A stretch of 64,000 bases of DNA from Campylorhamphus procurvoides (GCA_013396655.1 WBMV01000785.1:1021526-1085525), one strand, 5' to 3'. Shown: positions 54,801 through 64,000, counted from the stretch's first letter. Notes: generated from the letters alone by a model not told the origin. Numbers and translations: made by a program.

Positions 54801-57800
54801 TGAGAAACATTTTTTTAATTATTCTTAAAAGTTGCAAAGAAAAGCTGCATACAGGTTGGTACAATGAGACATTCTGATAAACATTTATCATCTTACCGAT
54901 TTCTCCTGCATGGTCAATAAGTGTTTCCACAACAGCAGCTTGCAAGCGAATTTTTTTCTCTGTATTAGCTGACATCTTTTCATTTTCATTTGAGTGCAAG
55001 AGGTTGGGAGCAAAAACCACTGCCAGATTACTGCTATCCATTCTGTTTTCATTGGATCTTAACAAGAAAAGGTTTTTTTATACAAGTTATCAGGACATAA
55101 ACAGTGAAAAGATCAAATAAGACAAATGCAGTTAAAAAATAAAAACGGACTCATTCACTTGAGTGCTTACATAACAAGACAAGACTAATGTGTAGATTTA
55201 TGCATCCCAGGCCAGGTAATTGCATGACTATGTCATTGAAATCAAGAGGATAGAGGTATCAGTTATGGTAATTTTGCATTTCAAAGAAGAATGAGGAATA
55301 CAGCTTGAAAAAAGTCAAGTCTCCAGCTAATTAAGCTTTCCTAAAGAAAACACTTTGGATTTATGAAATAAAAGACCATGACTGAATTCTAATGAATGTC
55401 TGCAGATTAGAAAGTTTAAAATCAACAACCACTCACAAAAAGTTACAGCATCTGCCCAGAGAGAGAAGTCCCTAAAGGAATTAGGCACTGTTTACAAGCA
55501 CTTTCTTTACACTGACCTTAAGGACACAGTTCTCAGAAAGTTGAAAAAGTATCTCAAAGCTTCAATTGTTCTGTCGGCCATCAAACATGACAGCAACACA
55601 GTTGCAGTTTTCTTCTCATTTCCGAGCTGCTGAGCTTTGAAAAGGCCTTCCTGCAGGTGAGGTGGAAGGATGGGTTCTGGCAGCTCTCTAAAGAACTGTT
55701 TGAGAAGACCTGCAACATCACATGGCAGTGCAGCTGAGAGGCAGTTCTCACCTTGATCCAGTTTACTCTGAAATTTTTAATATGAAACATGATTTAAAGT
55801 CTTCAGCATATCATCATATTTTTAAGTTTAGGCATTAATCCTCTAGCCCAAATCAGAAAAGACAGTCACATCTTCCCCCTAGCTCGTTTCAGCCTTGTCA
55901 CGTGTTACCCAACTACAGTATCGACAATGAGACACAGGCACTGTTGTTAGACCACATGTGTAATTTATAGGTTTCCCATGTACACGGCCTCTAGGAGAAC
56001 ACTGCTAAACAAATATCCTCACAGCATCCAGGTGCACAACTGTTAACCAGTTTGTTCACTCACAAGCCAAAATATTTTAAAAATAAAGGGAAGCCTGTCA
56101 GTTTTTGGACTAGATCTCCTCCCATTTCTAAAACACATAATGTTACCAATCTACTTCCAATATTAAAACTTGAATATGACTGAAAAGAGTTCAAAAATAA
56201 AAACATGCAGATGATCAAGTGAAATGCAGCTTATTAAGGGAAAAAAGAGAGCAGCTTTAGAGAATACCTTTAAAGCCTTTAAACGAACAAGAGATCCAGA
56301 CTTTCTGAAGAGTCCCTCAGTATGAACATGTTCTTCCAAATATTCACATGTATCGACAAGAAAGCTGAGAAAAGAACAGTAACATACTTTTCATGCTCAG
56401 AATAATAGTAGTTTTTTTCCAGAAAAAGTATTTCATAGTTTTGTTATAAAACTTAATATACACAATACAGAATAATTTCCCCAGATGACAAGAAATATAA
56501 AGATATCCAACTGAATGAGAGCTGTGGCTCTAAATTCCCCATCTAACTTCTGCATCCCTCCTTCCCCAATTGAAACTACTCATATCCACCATAAGCTTTA
56601 GCATGCGTGGAACAAATATTGCATTCCTTTTCCTGACAAGGATTCAATACAAGGGTATATACTATAGACCAATAAAGTAGGTGTAAAATCTAAATATACA
56701 TTGTTAATTTACCTTGGAATATAACCATATTCTGGCACAAGTGATCGTGGCAGTGCATGAAAAGATATTCCAAAGATTTTACCCTAAAATACAAAATTAA
56801 ATTAATGTTATTCAAAAGTTGATACAATTATCCACAACCTATTATAAAAAAGCACACGTGTCACAAGTACAAACATAATGGTAGTTAAGACAAAACCCAA
56901 AGTCTTTCAGATAAGACAGTACTGTCTGGAAGTATTGTATGGAAAAGCACTGTCATTTAGATACGAAAGACTATGATGATTCTAGTTACTGGTAACACCC
57001 TAGATGATTGTGAAAGAGCAGAAAGGTTTTCTGCAGTATATTTTACACTTTTCATTTTACAAGAAGGCAGTTTTCTTATAGAGCTCCTAAACCAGTACAG
57101 ATATTAACCAGATTGTTTTGGAATCTTACCTTAGCTTTTCAAATTGACTAAATCCTATTTTTCTTAGACAACATAAGACAATCAAAATAACTTTTTTTTT
57201 AGGTAATTTTTTTCTTCATCTCAGACATTCAAGATTGCTGCTTCAGGCAGGATTAAACTCAACGGTAGTCTAGAAAACTGATATGAACTCTCATAATTAG
57301 CACTTGTATTTAAGAAACTTATCTCTATTGCCTTACAGCAAGACATTAAAGTATTTGTTACATATTAGAAAATAAGCAATCTCTTCAGTCATTACTATTG
57401 ATGTTCACCTACAGCATTTTTTAAATGTTTCTCTGAGGTTGCTGCACAGTGTGTCAGTTATAGCAGCTTGCATTTCAACTGGCACTTTTATTTCTTTACT
57501 GCCTCTTTTTATTTGTATTTACAGAACATGCAAGCCAGTCCCTCTCCCAACCAGAAGAGGATTGGAATCATGCCCAACTTGTTATTAGAGATGAATGGAA
57601 ATTCTTGGTCATTTATACCTGGAATTCGAAGTACTGACCATGTTAGGAAAATAGTTAATCAGTAACTAACCCTTTGGGCCACTTTGAACCTATCTGTCCT
57701 ACTGAAAACAAACAAAACACGATAAGGAAAGAGAACCAACACACCTGTCATTATGTTCCAGATTCCTACTAGAACTACAAAAAGAAAATTAACACCAAGT

Positions 57801-59398
57801 GATAATATTTTTTTCTGTATTTACAGGATCACGTAATAGAGAATTCCAGTGGTTTGTAATTCAACATTTAAAATTCCCAACTGATTTGCTCACTTCACTA
57901 GGTTTCGTGTGAAGTTGTGATTTAAATTCTTAGTTAATAAATAATGAAATTAATAAAACCATGTCTATTCCTTCACAATAGAAATAAAATGCCCCCTGGC
58001 AAAACAAATGCTATTCTATAACTTTTCCTGCCTTTCTCAGTAGTTATTTAAATATACATTTTCATTCTTGTATACAATTTAAGCACTACAGATAGCAATA
58101 TAGACATCTTTTATTAAGACATACATGTATTATTCACGGTTCTTATTACCTTCCCCTCAAATGGAAAAAAGAGTTTAAATAAAGTTTAGAACCATATGCT
58201 TGATATTGACAAGGGGAGAAAACTCATTCTGATTTTACTCTTGCTTTCTTTTTCCCTTTCCAAACAACCCAACTCAAGCATGTGTTTTCACAACTTCTTT
58301 GGCATTGTGTAATATCTCCTCAGCCTTACAGGAAGCTCAGTCTGAGGATGTTCAGTTCTGTGCGGTATCAGTGGTACAGGGATCTTGTTTAGGACTCGAC
58401 AGTGGTCCACACTTCACAAATTAAGGGTCTACCAGAAGATCAGTGCTCTGAAATGGACTTCACTGCTGCCATCCATTATGACACGTTAGTTATAAATAAG
58501 AGTCCTGAGACAGAAAACACACTTTTCTCCCCTTCAACAAATTTAAAATAGATATTTAAAAGAATGGGACAGATTTTGTTCCTTGGACCACTGGCAAGTC
58601 TGCACCAAAATAGCTATAGTTATGTCTCATACTAAGAAACCGTGCAAATAGAGCCCTTCAGCAAAAAAGTCGAAGGAACCAAGTAAGACACGGAGCTTTT
58701 AGAAAGCACACAGTCGGTATGTATTCCAAGAATACAATTACTAAGATTTAAATTCCGTAGTGAGTGACGTAAATCACGGTAAAGCGTGAAGAGCTCTTGA
58801 ACATTTCAGAGACAACCGTGGGTGTTTCAGGGACCCTCAAGCACCGGAACAAAAGAGGAGAACATCTCCTCCTCTGCCATCTGGCCTGCCGGCGACACTC
58901 AGCTGCTGAACTGAGGGAGGCGGGGGCGTCCTGAGCCCCTGCCCTCCTGGGCCACAGCGTGGTGGTCGGAGGGGCGCCTGGAGCACTGCTCGCTGGGGGA
59001 AAACGACGAAAGCGACTCTGCCCACCGCAAGAGCGAAGACGTCGGAGGCGATGCTCTGCCAGGGCGGGCGGCACCCGCAGCGCCGCGGGGACGGAACTGG
59101 CGTCCGAACCCGCGCCCGCGACTTCGCCGGGGACAGGCCCGGCCCGGGCCCGTGGTGGCTTTGGCCCGGCTCGGTCCCGTGGGAGCTGTGGCCCGGCTCG
59201 GTCCCGTGGGAGCTTTGGCCCGGCCCGGGGAGCCGCAGCCGCTCCGAGCGCCCCCGCCCCGCTCACCTCCGCCGTCGCTGCCGTTGTTGGTGTCTTGGCC
59301 GCCGCCAGGCAGCTCCCGCCCTTCACCCTGATGCCGTACGAAGCCCGGAGCTCCTCCAGCACGGCCAGCCGCACCAGCCTTCGCCTCTGCTCCGCCAT
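47243..59398 (-). CDS. ARHGAP11A: ARHGAP11A, Rho GTPase-activating protein 11A (whole gene, 12 coding exons)
   Basis: Encodes a Rho GTPase-activating protein that stimulates GTP hydrolysis on RhoA. In mammals it is cell-cycle regulated, mostly nuclear in interphase, and acts in cytokinesis and in neural progenitors. Joining 12 exons, all with AG acceptors and GT donors and compatible phases, gives 1027 residues, close to the roughly 1023 of human. The RhoGAP domain spans about residues 45-240. The arginine finger is Arg88 in [11 protein letters not shown], and later conserved blocks are [11 protein letters not shown] and [15 protein letters not shown]. The rest is a long, probably disordered, basic and serine-rich tail. 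Its conserved islands are [18 protein letters not shown] (exon 8), RRSLRLKF (exon 10), [16 protein letters not shown] near residue 815 and a C-terminus ending AKPVDL. The start is the ATG at 59396-59398 in a strong context (G at -3 and +4). It lies directly upstream of SCG5 on the same strand, as in human. No frameshift or stop was seen, so the gene looks intact. Confidence 0.97.
49227..49374 (-). CDS. ARHGAP11A: ARHGAP11A coding exon 11
   Basis: A 148-nt exon encoding [40 protein letters not shown] and YVNEKFPKK. It matches human LANQQSLKNRIE and LLFSPDVDEKLPKKG. The acceptor TTGTTCAAG|AAT is non-pyrimidine just before the AG and weaker than the others. Donor AAAG|GTAATT. Confidence 0.92.
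49640..50060 (-). mobile_element. Degraded avian endogenous retrovirus LTR in ARHGAP11A intron 10
   Basis: The plus strand shows GATCCCAGCTGGGAGGCAAG, then GAGGGGGAGAATTGGAAAGG, then GGTCAGCTGCC...TGCCCCATCCCAGCC, and near its end GCTATGAAAATAAAC. This word order matches the complement of an abundant avian ERV LTR family, so the LTR's own sense is the minus strand, the same as the gene. It fills about half of an 806-bp intron. Edges are blurred and no internal retroviral genes are present. The family match is from memory, so the exact name is left open. Confidence 0.55.
50181..50289 (-). CDS. ARHGAP11A: ARHGAP11A coding exon 10
   Basis: A 109-nt exon encoding [20 protein letters not shown] and [16 protein letters not shown]. 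It ends on a whole codon, ATG|GTAAGT. The acceptor is CCTCCCAG|G. Confidence 0.94.
50627..50762 (-). CDS. ARHGAP11A: ARHGAP11A coding exon 9
   Basis: A 136-nt exon with [20 protein letters not shown] followed by KRLANKKLY. It matches the human SSLSPVLIGGNHLITAGVPR segment and its RRSKRIAGKKV sequence. Acceptor TCCTGTAG|TT, donor TACAG|GTAATT. Confidence 0.94.
50763..51989 (-). other. ARHGAP11A intron 8
   Basis: A 1.2-kb AT-rich intron with no recognisable repeat or exon. The other small introns (52158-52801, 55768-56267, 55058-55516, 56365-56712, 50290-50626 and 48832-49226) likewise show nothing beyond splice signals. Confidence 0.75.
51990..52157 (-). CDS. ARHGAP11A: ARHGAP11A coding exon 8
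   Basis: A 168-nt exon with [36 protein letters not shown] and [10 protein letters not shown]. The KKRR cluster is a plausible nuclear localisation signal. Acceptor ATTTCAG|TT, donor ATCAG|GTACAG. Confidence 0.95.
52802..52876 (-). CDS. ARHGAP11A: ARHGAP11A coding exon 7
   Basis: A 75-nt exon encoding [20 protein letters not shown] and QDRS, matching the human [17 protein letters not shown] segment. Acceptor ATTTCAG|AT, donor AGCG|GTAGGT. Confidence 0.92.
52877..54643 (-). other. ARHGAP11A intron 6 with AC-rich low-complexity tracts
   Basis: A 1.77-kb intron. It holds A/C-rich tracts at 53075-53165, 54080-54140 and 54290-54335 (the same strings read as G/T-rich on the transcribed strand) and a TA microsatellite at 53450-53467. 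No coding sequence was seen. Confidence 0.75.
53450..53467. repeat. (TA)n microsatellite
   Basis: Nine TA units in ARHGAP11A intron 6. Confidence 0.93.
54644..54790 (-). CDS. ARHGAP11A: ARHGAP11A coding exon 6
   Basis: A 147-nt exon encoding [20 protein letters not shown] and ending in the basic stretch [10 protein letters not shown]. It links the RhoGAP domain to the tail. Only 106 bp of intron separate it from exon 5. Acceptor CTAATCCAG|GA, donor GGGG|GTAGGT. Confidence 0.94.
54897..55057 (-). CDS. ARHGAP11A: ARHGAP11A coding exon 5 (end of RhoGAP domain)
   Basis: A 161-nt exon. It encodes the conserved [17 protein letters not shown] block, whose Asn residues are typical of RhoGAP domains, then [19 protein letters not shown]. 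Acceptor CTTGTTAAG|A, donor ATCG|GTAAGA. Confidence 0.96.
55517..55767 (-). CDS. ARHGAP11A: ARHGAP11A coding exon 4 (RhoGAP core)
   Basis: A 251-nt exon for residues 101-183. It contains the family signature [15 protein letters not shown] followed by the amphipathic helices [20 protein letters not shown] and [12 protein letters not shown]. Acceptor AATTTCAG|AGT, donor TTAAG|GTCAGT. Confidence 0.96.
56268..56364 (-). CDS. ARHGAP11A: ARHGAP11A coding exon 3 (catalytic arginine finger)
   Basis: A 97-nt exon encoding [20 protein letters not shown] and then [12 protein letters not shown]. The Arg of GLFR (residue 88) is the RhoGAP arginine finger inserted into the Rho active site. Acceptor TTTCTCAG|C, donor AAG|GTATTC. 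Confidence 0.95.
56713..56783 (-). CDS. ARHGAP11A: ARHGAP11A coding exon 2
   Basis: A 71-nt exon encoding [20 protein letters not shown] followed by YIP; the last codon is split to give Ser68. Acceptor TATTTTAG|GGT, donor CCAAG|GTAAAT. It is the N-terminal edge of the RhoGAP domain. Relative to the human protein as I recall it, two residues (Ile-Gly) are missing at the exon 1/2 junction. Confidence 0.93.
56784..59266 (-). other. ARHGAP11A intron 1
   Basis: A 2.5-kb intron. Its first 400 bp belong to the CpG island and hold the 27-bp tandem repeat; the remainder is AT-rich. I see no exon, CR1 or LTR in it. A short open frame near 57468-57665 on the plus strand has no recognisable similarity. 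Confidence 0.8.
59157..59230. repeat. 27-bp GC-rich tandem repeat, about 2.7 copies
   Basis: TGGCCCGGCTCGGTCCCGTG recurs with a 27-bp period starting at 59162, 59189 and 59216. It lies in intron 1 of ARHGAP11A, about 40 bp past the exon 1 donor and within the CpG island. Confidence 0.85.
59267..59398 (-). CDS. ARHGAP11A: ARHGAP11A coding exon 1
   Basis: Encodes residues 1-44, beginning [20 protein letters not shown] and ending TPTTAATAE. The human counterpart starts [20 protein letters not shown], so the start is slightly extended and diverged. The donor is GAG|GTGAGC, phase 0. The reading frame stays open upstream of the ATG through GC-rich sequence, but no further ATG is present there, so 59398 is the best start. 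Confidence 0.93.
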
Positions 59399-59639
59399 CC
59401 CGGCGCCCCCCGCCCGGCTCGCGCCCCACACCCGGCTCGAACGAGCGCGCGGCCCCGCCCGCGCCTCTCATTGGCCCGCTTGCCGTTCGAAATCAGGACC
59501 CGCTCGCCAACGGCCGGCCGGGGCTGCCCCGACGCGCCTGCTCCTGCGCCGGCTCTTGGTCTCACACAGCCGTTCGGGCGATCGCGCCGGCTACCTGAAG
59601 GTGGGATGGTACAGCGGGAGGGCCCATGTCCGCATGCCC

Positions 59640-59785
59640 CATCTTTCATCCCCATCTCTTATCCCGCATCCCGGGCCCTGAATCCCTCATCTCCCATCCC
59701 GCATCCTCATCTCCCATCCCGCACCCTCATCCCCCATCTCGCATCCCTTATCCCCTTATCCCCCGTCCCGCATCCCCCCGCGGTG
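59640..59785. repeat. Degenerate pyrimidine-rich minisatellite (CATCTCCCATCCCGCATCC-like)
   Basis: Repeated CATCCC, CATCTC and CCGCATCC words on the plus strand form an almost pure C/T tract of about 145 bp, 240-390 bp upstream of the ARHGAP11A start codon. The copies vary in length, so this looks like slippage-born simple sequence. Confidence 0.8.
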
Positions 59786-59990
59786 CGGTGCCGGGCTGTT
59801 CCAGGAGGCGGGTCGGTCACCGGGAGCTGTGTGCCTCCCCGGAGCAGAGCCCGCAGCCATCCCCGCCGCGCCGTGGCAGCCGCATCCCCGCAGGGCATTC
59901 CCGGGGTGCCGGGAGAGGCCGGGGCTCCTCCCGGTGCCCTTCCCGATGCCGCCCTCGCTGGGGCCGCTTTCTCTCCAGGGCGTTCATCAT

Positions 59991-62775
59991 TTTCTCTTGA
60001 CAATACCACACTCCCCGGCACGAGTTAAACCATTAGCACTGCTTTGTTTGTAGTTTCTGAGGTTCCTTGCCCGTTCCGTGCAGTGATCTCATACACCTTC
60101 TCCAGCGGGATCACTTCGGGTTTTGTTTTTGTTGTTTGTTTTAAATTTATTGTTCCGAAGGTAACTCTCCAAGTGTCAATAACACTACAATTAGTCAAGT
60201 GCAATCTTTCTGTATAGTCAGAAGAAAAAACCACATCAAACTGTACCAAAAGAAAGCTCTCCAGCTTTTCCCCTGTGTGTGTTCTTCGTTCTAAAGTGAG
60301 TCTTACTGCACTGAGAGAAAAGCTTCACCACCAAGCTTAGACACAGAATGATAATAAGCTTGTTACAGTGTTCTGAACGCTTTTGGACAGAGAGAGAAAA
60401 AAATAGAATTTTTCCAAAAGTCATCCAAATATAAACAGAAAAAAATAAATTAGAAAGTTACATGGAAGAAAGGTGTAGCAACAATAATAAATAGCAGGTT
60501 AGATATGAATTTTCTTAAGTGAGGCTCCAGGATTTTGATTACTGATGTTAAAATAATTCCATTGGGCAAAAGTAATATTCCTCTAAATGTAGCTTTAGTG
60601 CAAAAAAGTGTTTGCTGAAGTATTTACTTTAATTATTGCTATCTGTCCTGACATTGAAATGACATGAAAATATGACCTTTCAAACCCGAAACTATCACTG
60701 ATGAGAAAAAAAAAGGAATAAATAGGTACCGTAGAATTTAATTTAAACAATCTCTATCCTAGTTTTTTGTAGTAATGATGAATTACAGAAGAGGGAGCTG
60801 TGATCTGATAAATATATCAAAACTTTTCATGTCAAGTATTTTCTGTTGAGAATTCATGTAAGAAAAACACATTGTAACAGTATGTGCTGCATTTTTTTTA
60901 AAAAAGTGGTGGATTAATCTTTTTGTATTTTGCAGACAATGAAGTGACAGTGTTATCTAGTAATTTTGTTAAAAACATATGTCAAATATTTTAATATTTT
61001 TAGGTGAATATTTTAACATATTTCTGTTTTATTTTCAGGTAGAGACTGGAGCAGGAAAAATTGCTTTGAAAATAAGAACTATAATTTTGGAACCAGTTGT
61101 ATCACTCCAATTCAAATCTGTTACACTCTTTTGAAACAGTTAGAAAAAATAAACAGCTATTTGGCTTCTTCCCCCCTGCACTCCCCTTATCCCAAATTGT
61201 CTCAGAAGTGACATGCCAAGCTTCTTGCATTTTAAATAGTTCTAATTTTAACCAGCTATTGGTGAAATCCTATCATGAAGGAAGTAAATCACACACCTCT
61301 CTTTTGTCATCAGGAGGGCCAGGCTGTGCACTGATACAGAGTTTGACTACTTGCAGTTTATTCTGAACACCCTTACTCATTCTCTTTTCTTCCTGACTTT
61401 CTCTCTTAATGAGGAATTATTTACTCCAATTCCCCATTGTCATATTTCCATGTTGTTCAGCCTGCACTTATGTTAGTTATGTTCCTTTTGCATCTCCCAC
61501 TCCCCCTGCTGCTTTATCTTGTTTTCAGTAAAGGCTTTTGCCCAGGACTGAAAGTGCTGAGAGGCAGTCAGACTTATGCAATGTTGTCCCTACTTACAAC
61601 CATTCTGAATTATGTCAGATGCAAAACAGTCTGGATACTCTGAATACCATCACCATTTTAGGTTAACAATGTCACTTGCTTCTGTGACTAGCTTGATGAA
61701 AACTATTTCCAGATCAAGAAAATTGTAAGAAAGAGGATTTGAAGTGTATTTTAAGTAAGGAAATAAGGTTAGAGAGAGAGTCTCCCAAACTGACATTCAA
61801 GATTAATTTCCTCTGAACCATGAGCATAGAATTTGAGGATAGAATACTTCTATTTAACCCAAGTTTCATTTGAGTTATGAATTTGTCTCAGCTTACCAGC
61901 CTGTATAAATTGTTAACTCTATATCTGAACTTGCTCCATATACAGATTTCTTGGGGACAGATTATCAAAGCTAACTCATTCAGGTTTGACTATTCTATGC
62001 TAAGAATCATCAGTATTATGTCTGAAGTATTCTAAAACTTTTTGAGTTTTGTGAAAAGTAGTAACTGAATTTGTTTTTTGCATGCACTAGTGGTGTAGTC
62101 AAATAAGTTTTCCTAATGAAATTTTGGAACATTTCTTAAAGACCAGCAGTATACGGCATACCTTTCCTCACAGGGAGAATAATGTTTTACCCCCATTCAA
62201 TTTTCCTAGAGTGTTCCATTTCTCAGAGAAGATACTCATAGCAGTCTTTTGTTTCTATTCAGGATAACAAGTCTATGTTTAGATTTTTGCTTCCAAAAAA
62301 CACAAAGCACAACCATTTTAAAATCCTTATGTTTTGGTTTTTTGGTGTGTGTTGATGGGAGGAGGCGTTGGAGGGGGACTAGCATTTATGCCCGGTGTTT
62401 TTGTTTTAGACTTGAAAAAGTGTCTAAGAGCTTAAAGGCTTATCTGCTGTTTTTTTCCCCTACCTATACCAGTTGGTCTTACAAGAGATATTATCTACAA
62501 ACCTAGTCTAAGGATACATGTAGGATAATAACAGTTGCACTGCCACCAGTGTACAGAAATGCTTTTTTGTGTTTATATCTTGCAGAAGTAGAAGCTTATT
62601 GGAAAATCTCGGTATTGGTTGCTGCTGCATCTCTTTGTGCATCAGCAACGTTTGCAGACTTCCCCTACATCTTCTCAAAGTATCGATTTCATGTCTGCTT
62701 GTTCTCTAAACACAGGGACAGCAATAGCTTATTCAGTCTCAGGTGGGGTCTTCAGGGCAGAGCAAAATGATAGCT
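59991..62775. other. Gene-free flank upstream of ARHGAP11A
   Basis: AT-rich sequence. I find no recognisable coding exon, repeat family or RNA gene. The small open frames at 60025-60249 and 61097-61366 have no family resemblance. Confidence 0.6.
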
Positions 62776-62884
62776 CATAGAATCATAGAAAGACTTGGGT
62801 TGGAAAGGACCTTAAAGATCATCTAGTTCCAACCCCTTCACCATTGTTAGGGACGCAATCCACTGGATCAGGTTGCTCAGGGCC
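62776..62884 (-). mobile_element. CR1 LINE, 3' part (interrupted copy)
   Basis: CATAGAATCATAGAAAGACT followed by TTGGGTTGGAAAGGACCTTA and AAGATCATCTAGTTCCAACC is the classic CR1 3' end in reverse complement. It stops at GGTTGCTCAGGGCC and continues after about 606 bp at 63496. Confidence 0.92.
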
Positions 62885-63490
62885 TGTAAGATCCCAGGTT
62901 CAAGCTACAAGCTCATCAAAAGGGTTTTACCTTGAAAATATGCAAGTCTCCAAAAATCCACTCACCAGATCTATTAAAAGGACTTTCAGGTTTTTTTCAT
63001 ACCTTTAGAGAGTGCATGGGAGAAGACACCACGTTTCTCAGGAGGTCGAATAACACACTTTTACTGGGTAACTTTAGAAAGTAAGGGAACTTGGCATAAA
63101 GTTTAAAGGGGCAACATTTAACCAAAATAAAGCATTTCACAAGCAATGACTTAATACATGATAACTCATAAAATTTATCAATACTCAACCCATCCAGCTT
63201 TAAGTGACCCAAATATCAAAAAAGGAGATTAGGAGATGAAGAAGAAGTAAAGAAAGAAAGAAAGAGAACTATAGCTACCACTCCAGGTTCAGCATAGATC
63301 CAGCTAAAAACAGTCCAGGAGATGGCAGGGCCATGACCATTCGATGGCCATGTGGTTCTGCTCTTATCTGCTGTGGCCTGCTGAGGCCACCCTCTGCTCC
63401 CAGGCAGGACTTCTGGTGTTCCAGCCAGTCTGACACACACACTTGAGTTGGTCCAAGCCAATAATTAATATAATAATCCAGTGTCTCCCA
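62885..63490. mobile_element. Putative solo LTR inserted in a CR1
   Basis: A 606-bp insertion that begins TGTAAGATCC and ends GTGTCTCCCA (TG...CA termini). It is flanked by GGGCC (62880-62884) and GTGCC (63491-63495), a 5-bp target duplication with one mismatch. The CR1 consensus is continuous if it is removed. It contains AATAAA at about 63125 and a GAAA-rich patch at 63238-63268. No internal genes are present. Family and orientation are unknown. Confidence 0.6.
63238..63268. repeat. GAAA/GAA purine microsatellite
   Basis: GAAGAAGAAGTAAAGAAAGA and following AAGAAAGAGA lie inside the putative solo LTR. Confidence 0.85.
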
Positions 63491-63835
63491 GTGCCCCACA
63501 TTGAGCTTGGCCTTGAGCATTTCCAATGATGAAGCATCCACAACTCCTCTAGGCAACTTGTTCTAGTGCCTTTCTGCTCTATGAGCAAAAAATTCCATCC
63601 TAACAAGTAATCTAAATCTCTCATCTTTTAGTTTAAAACAATTCCTATCACTATTTGCCTGTGTAAAAAGTTGATTTCCCTCTTTTTCATAAGCCCCCTT
63701 TAAGTAATGAAAGGCTGCAATAAGGTCTTCCTGGAGCCTTCTCTTCTCCAGGCTGAACAGCTCTAGCTCTCTCAGGCTGTCTTTGCAGGAGAGGTGCTCC
63801 AGCTCTCCGATCATCTCTGTCACCCTATAAATGGA
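63491..63835 (-). mobile_element. CR1 LINE, 5' part (interrupted copy)
   Basis: Resumes the CR1 consensus at CATTGAGCTTGGCCTTGAGC. On the minus strand it encodes the tail of the reverse transcriptase ORF (SLRELELFSLEKRRLQEDLI), with premature stops and frame damage. The 5' end near 63835 is a truncation typical of CR1. Confidence 0.9.
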
Positions 63836-64000
63836 TTAACACCTGAAATATGGATTACAATATAGGACATGTTGCAGTTCCTTAGTGATGCACAGATAAC
63901 AGTCGTTGTGCTGCTTTAGGTAATCACTCCAAAACAGCACTCTGAAGATAGGTTTCATCTCAATACCTGGTTCCCAGAGGGAACCTCTAGTCTTCAAAGG

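Larger units (their letters stand above)
58880..59990 (-). promoter_or_regulatory. ARHGAP11A: CpG-island promoter of ARHGAP11A
   Basis: A sharply GC- and CpG-rich block within AT-rich flanks, covering exon 1, the start of intron 1 and about 600 bp upstream. Just upstream of the ATG on the minus strand are an inverted CCAAT box (59470-59474) and TTCGAA (59486-59491), a cell-cycle homology region-like site. CCAAT plus CHR sites are typical of G2/M genes controlled by DREAM and MuvB complexes, which fits ARHGAP11A. However, the CHR-like site is upstream of the CCAAT here, which is not the usual order. No TATA box was seen. Confidence 0.7.

Noticed and set aside
59051..60028. 325-residue open frame on the plus strand over the ARHGAP11A promoter
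   Set aside because: It lies in a CpG island where stop codons are rare, is Pro/Arg/Ala-rich and overlaps exon 1 antisense. It has no family resemblance.
1..64000. tRNA, rRNA, CRISPR, operon or defence-system signals
   Set aside because: None seen. The intron-exon architecture and CR1 elements show a vertebrate chromosome, so prokaryotic systems are not expected.

Overview
This is a vertebrate nuclear segment, almost certainly from a bird. It has split genes with consensus splice sites, long AT-rich introns, CpG islands at gene starts, CR1 LINE copies with the typical CATAGAAT-like 3' tail, and an avian-type endogenous retrovirus LTR. I see no bacterial features: no operons, no tRNA or rRNA genes, no CRISPR arrays.

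Two complete protein-coding genes are present, both on the minus strand and head to tail. ARHGAP11A (CDS 59398 down to 47243, 12 coding exons, 1027 residues by my exon count) encodes a nuclear/cell-cycle RhoGAP. SCG5 (CDS 43461 down to 16383, 5 coding exons plus a probable non-coding first exon near 44524, 208 residues) encodes 7B2, the secretory chaperone and inhibitor of prohormone convertase 2. I worked out all exon boundaries by hand, and every phase joins correctly. The order ARHGAP11A - SCG5 matches human 15q13.3, where GREM1 comes next. Here GREM1 would lie on the minus strand, at or beyond the left edge, and the CpG-rich segment at 1-830 may be its 5' end. No GREM1 coding sequence is in the window.

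Layout: 1-830 CpG-rich edge; 831-15.9 kb gene-free SCG5-GREM1 interval with microsatellites and possible conserved non-coding elements; 15.9-44.7 kb SCG5, with a 1.8-kb degenerate CR1 in its 14.4-kb intron 2; 44.7-47.2 kb intergenic sequence plus the ARHGAP11A 3' UTR; 47.2-59.4 kb ARHGAP11A, with an old LTR in intron 10; 58.9-60.0 kb ARHGAP11A CpG-island promoter; 60.0-64.0 kb gene-free flank holding a CR1 that appears to have been split by a solo LTR.

The two genes do not form a pathway. ARHGAP11A inactivates Rho in dividing cells, while SCG5 acts in the neuroendocrine secretory pathway. They are neighbours by ancient synteny. I found no new biological system. The most useful second looks are the replaced SCG5 start codon, the nested CR1/LTR insertion, and CpG-retaining AT-rich patches that may be regulatory DNA for SCG5 or GREM1.
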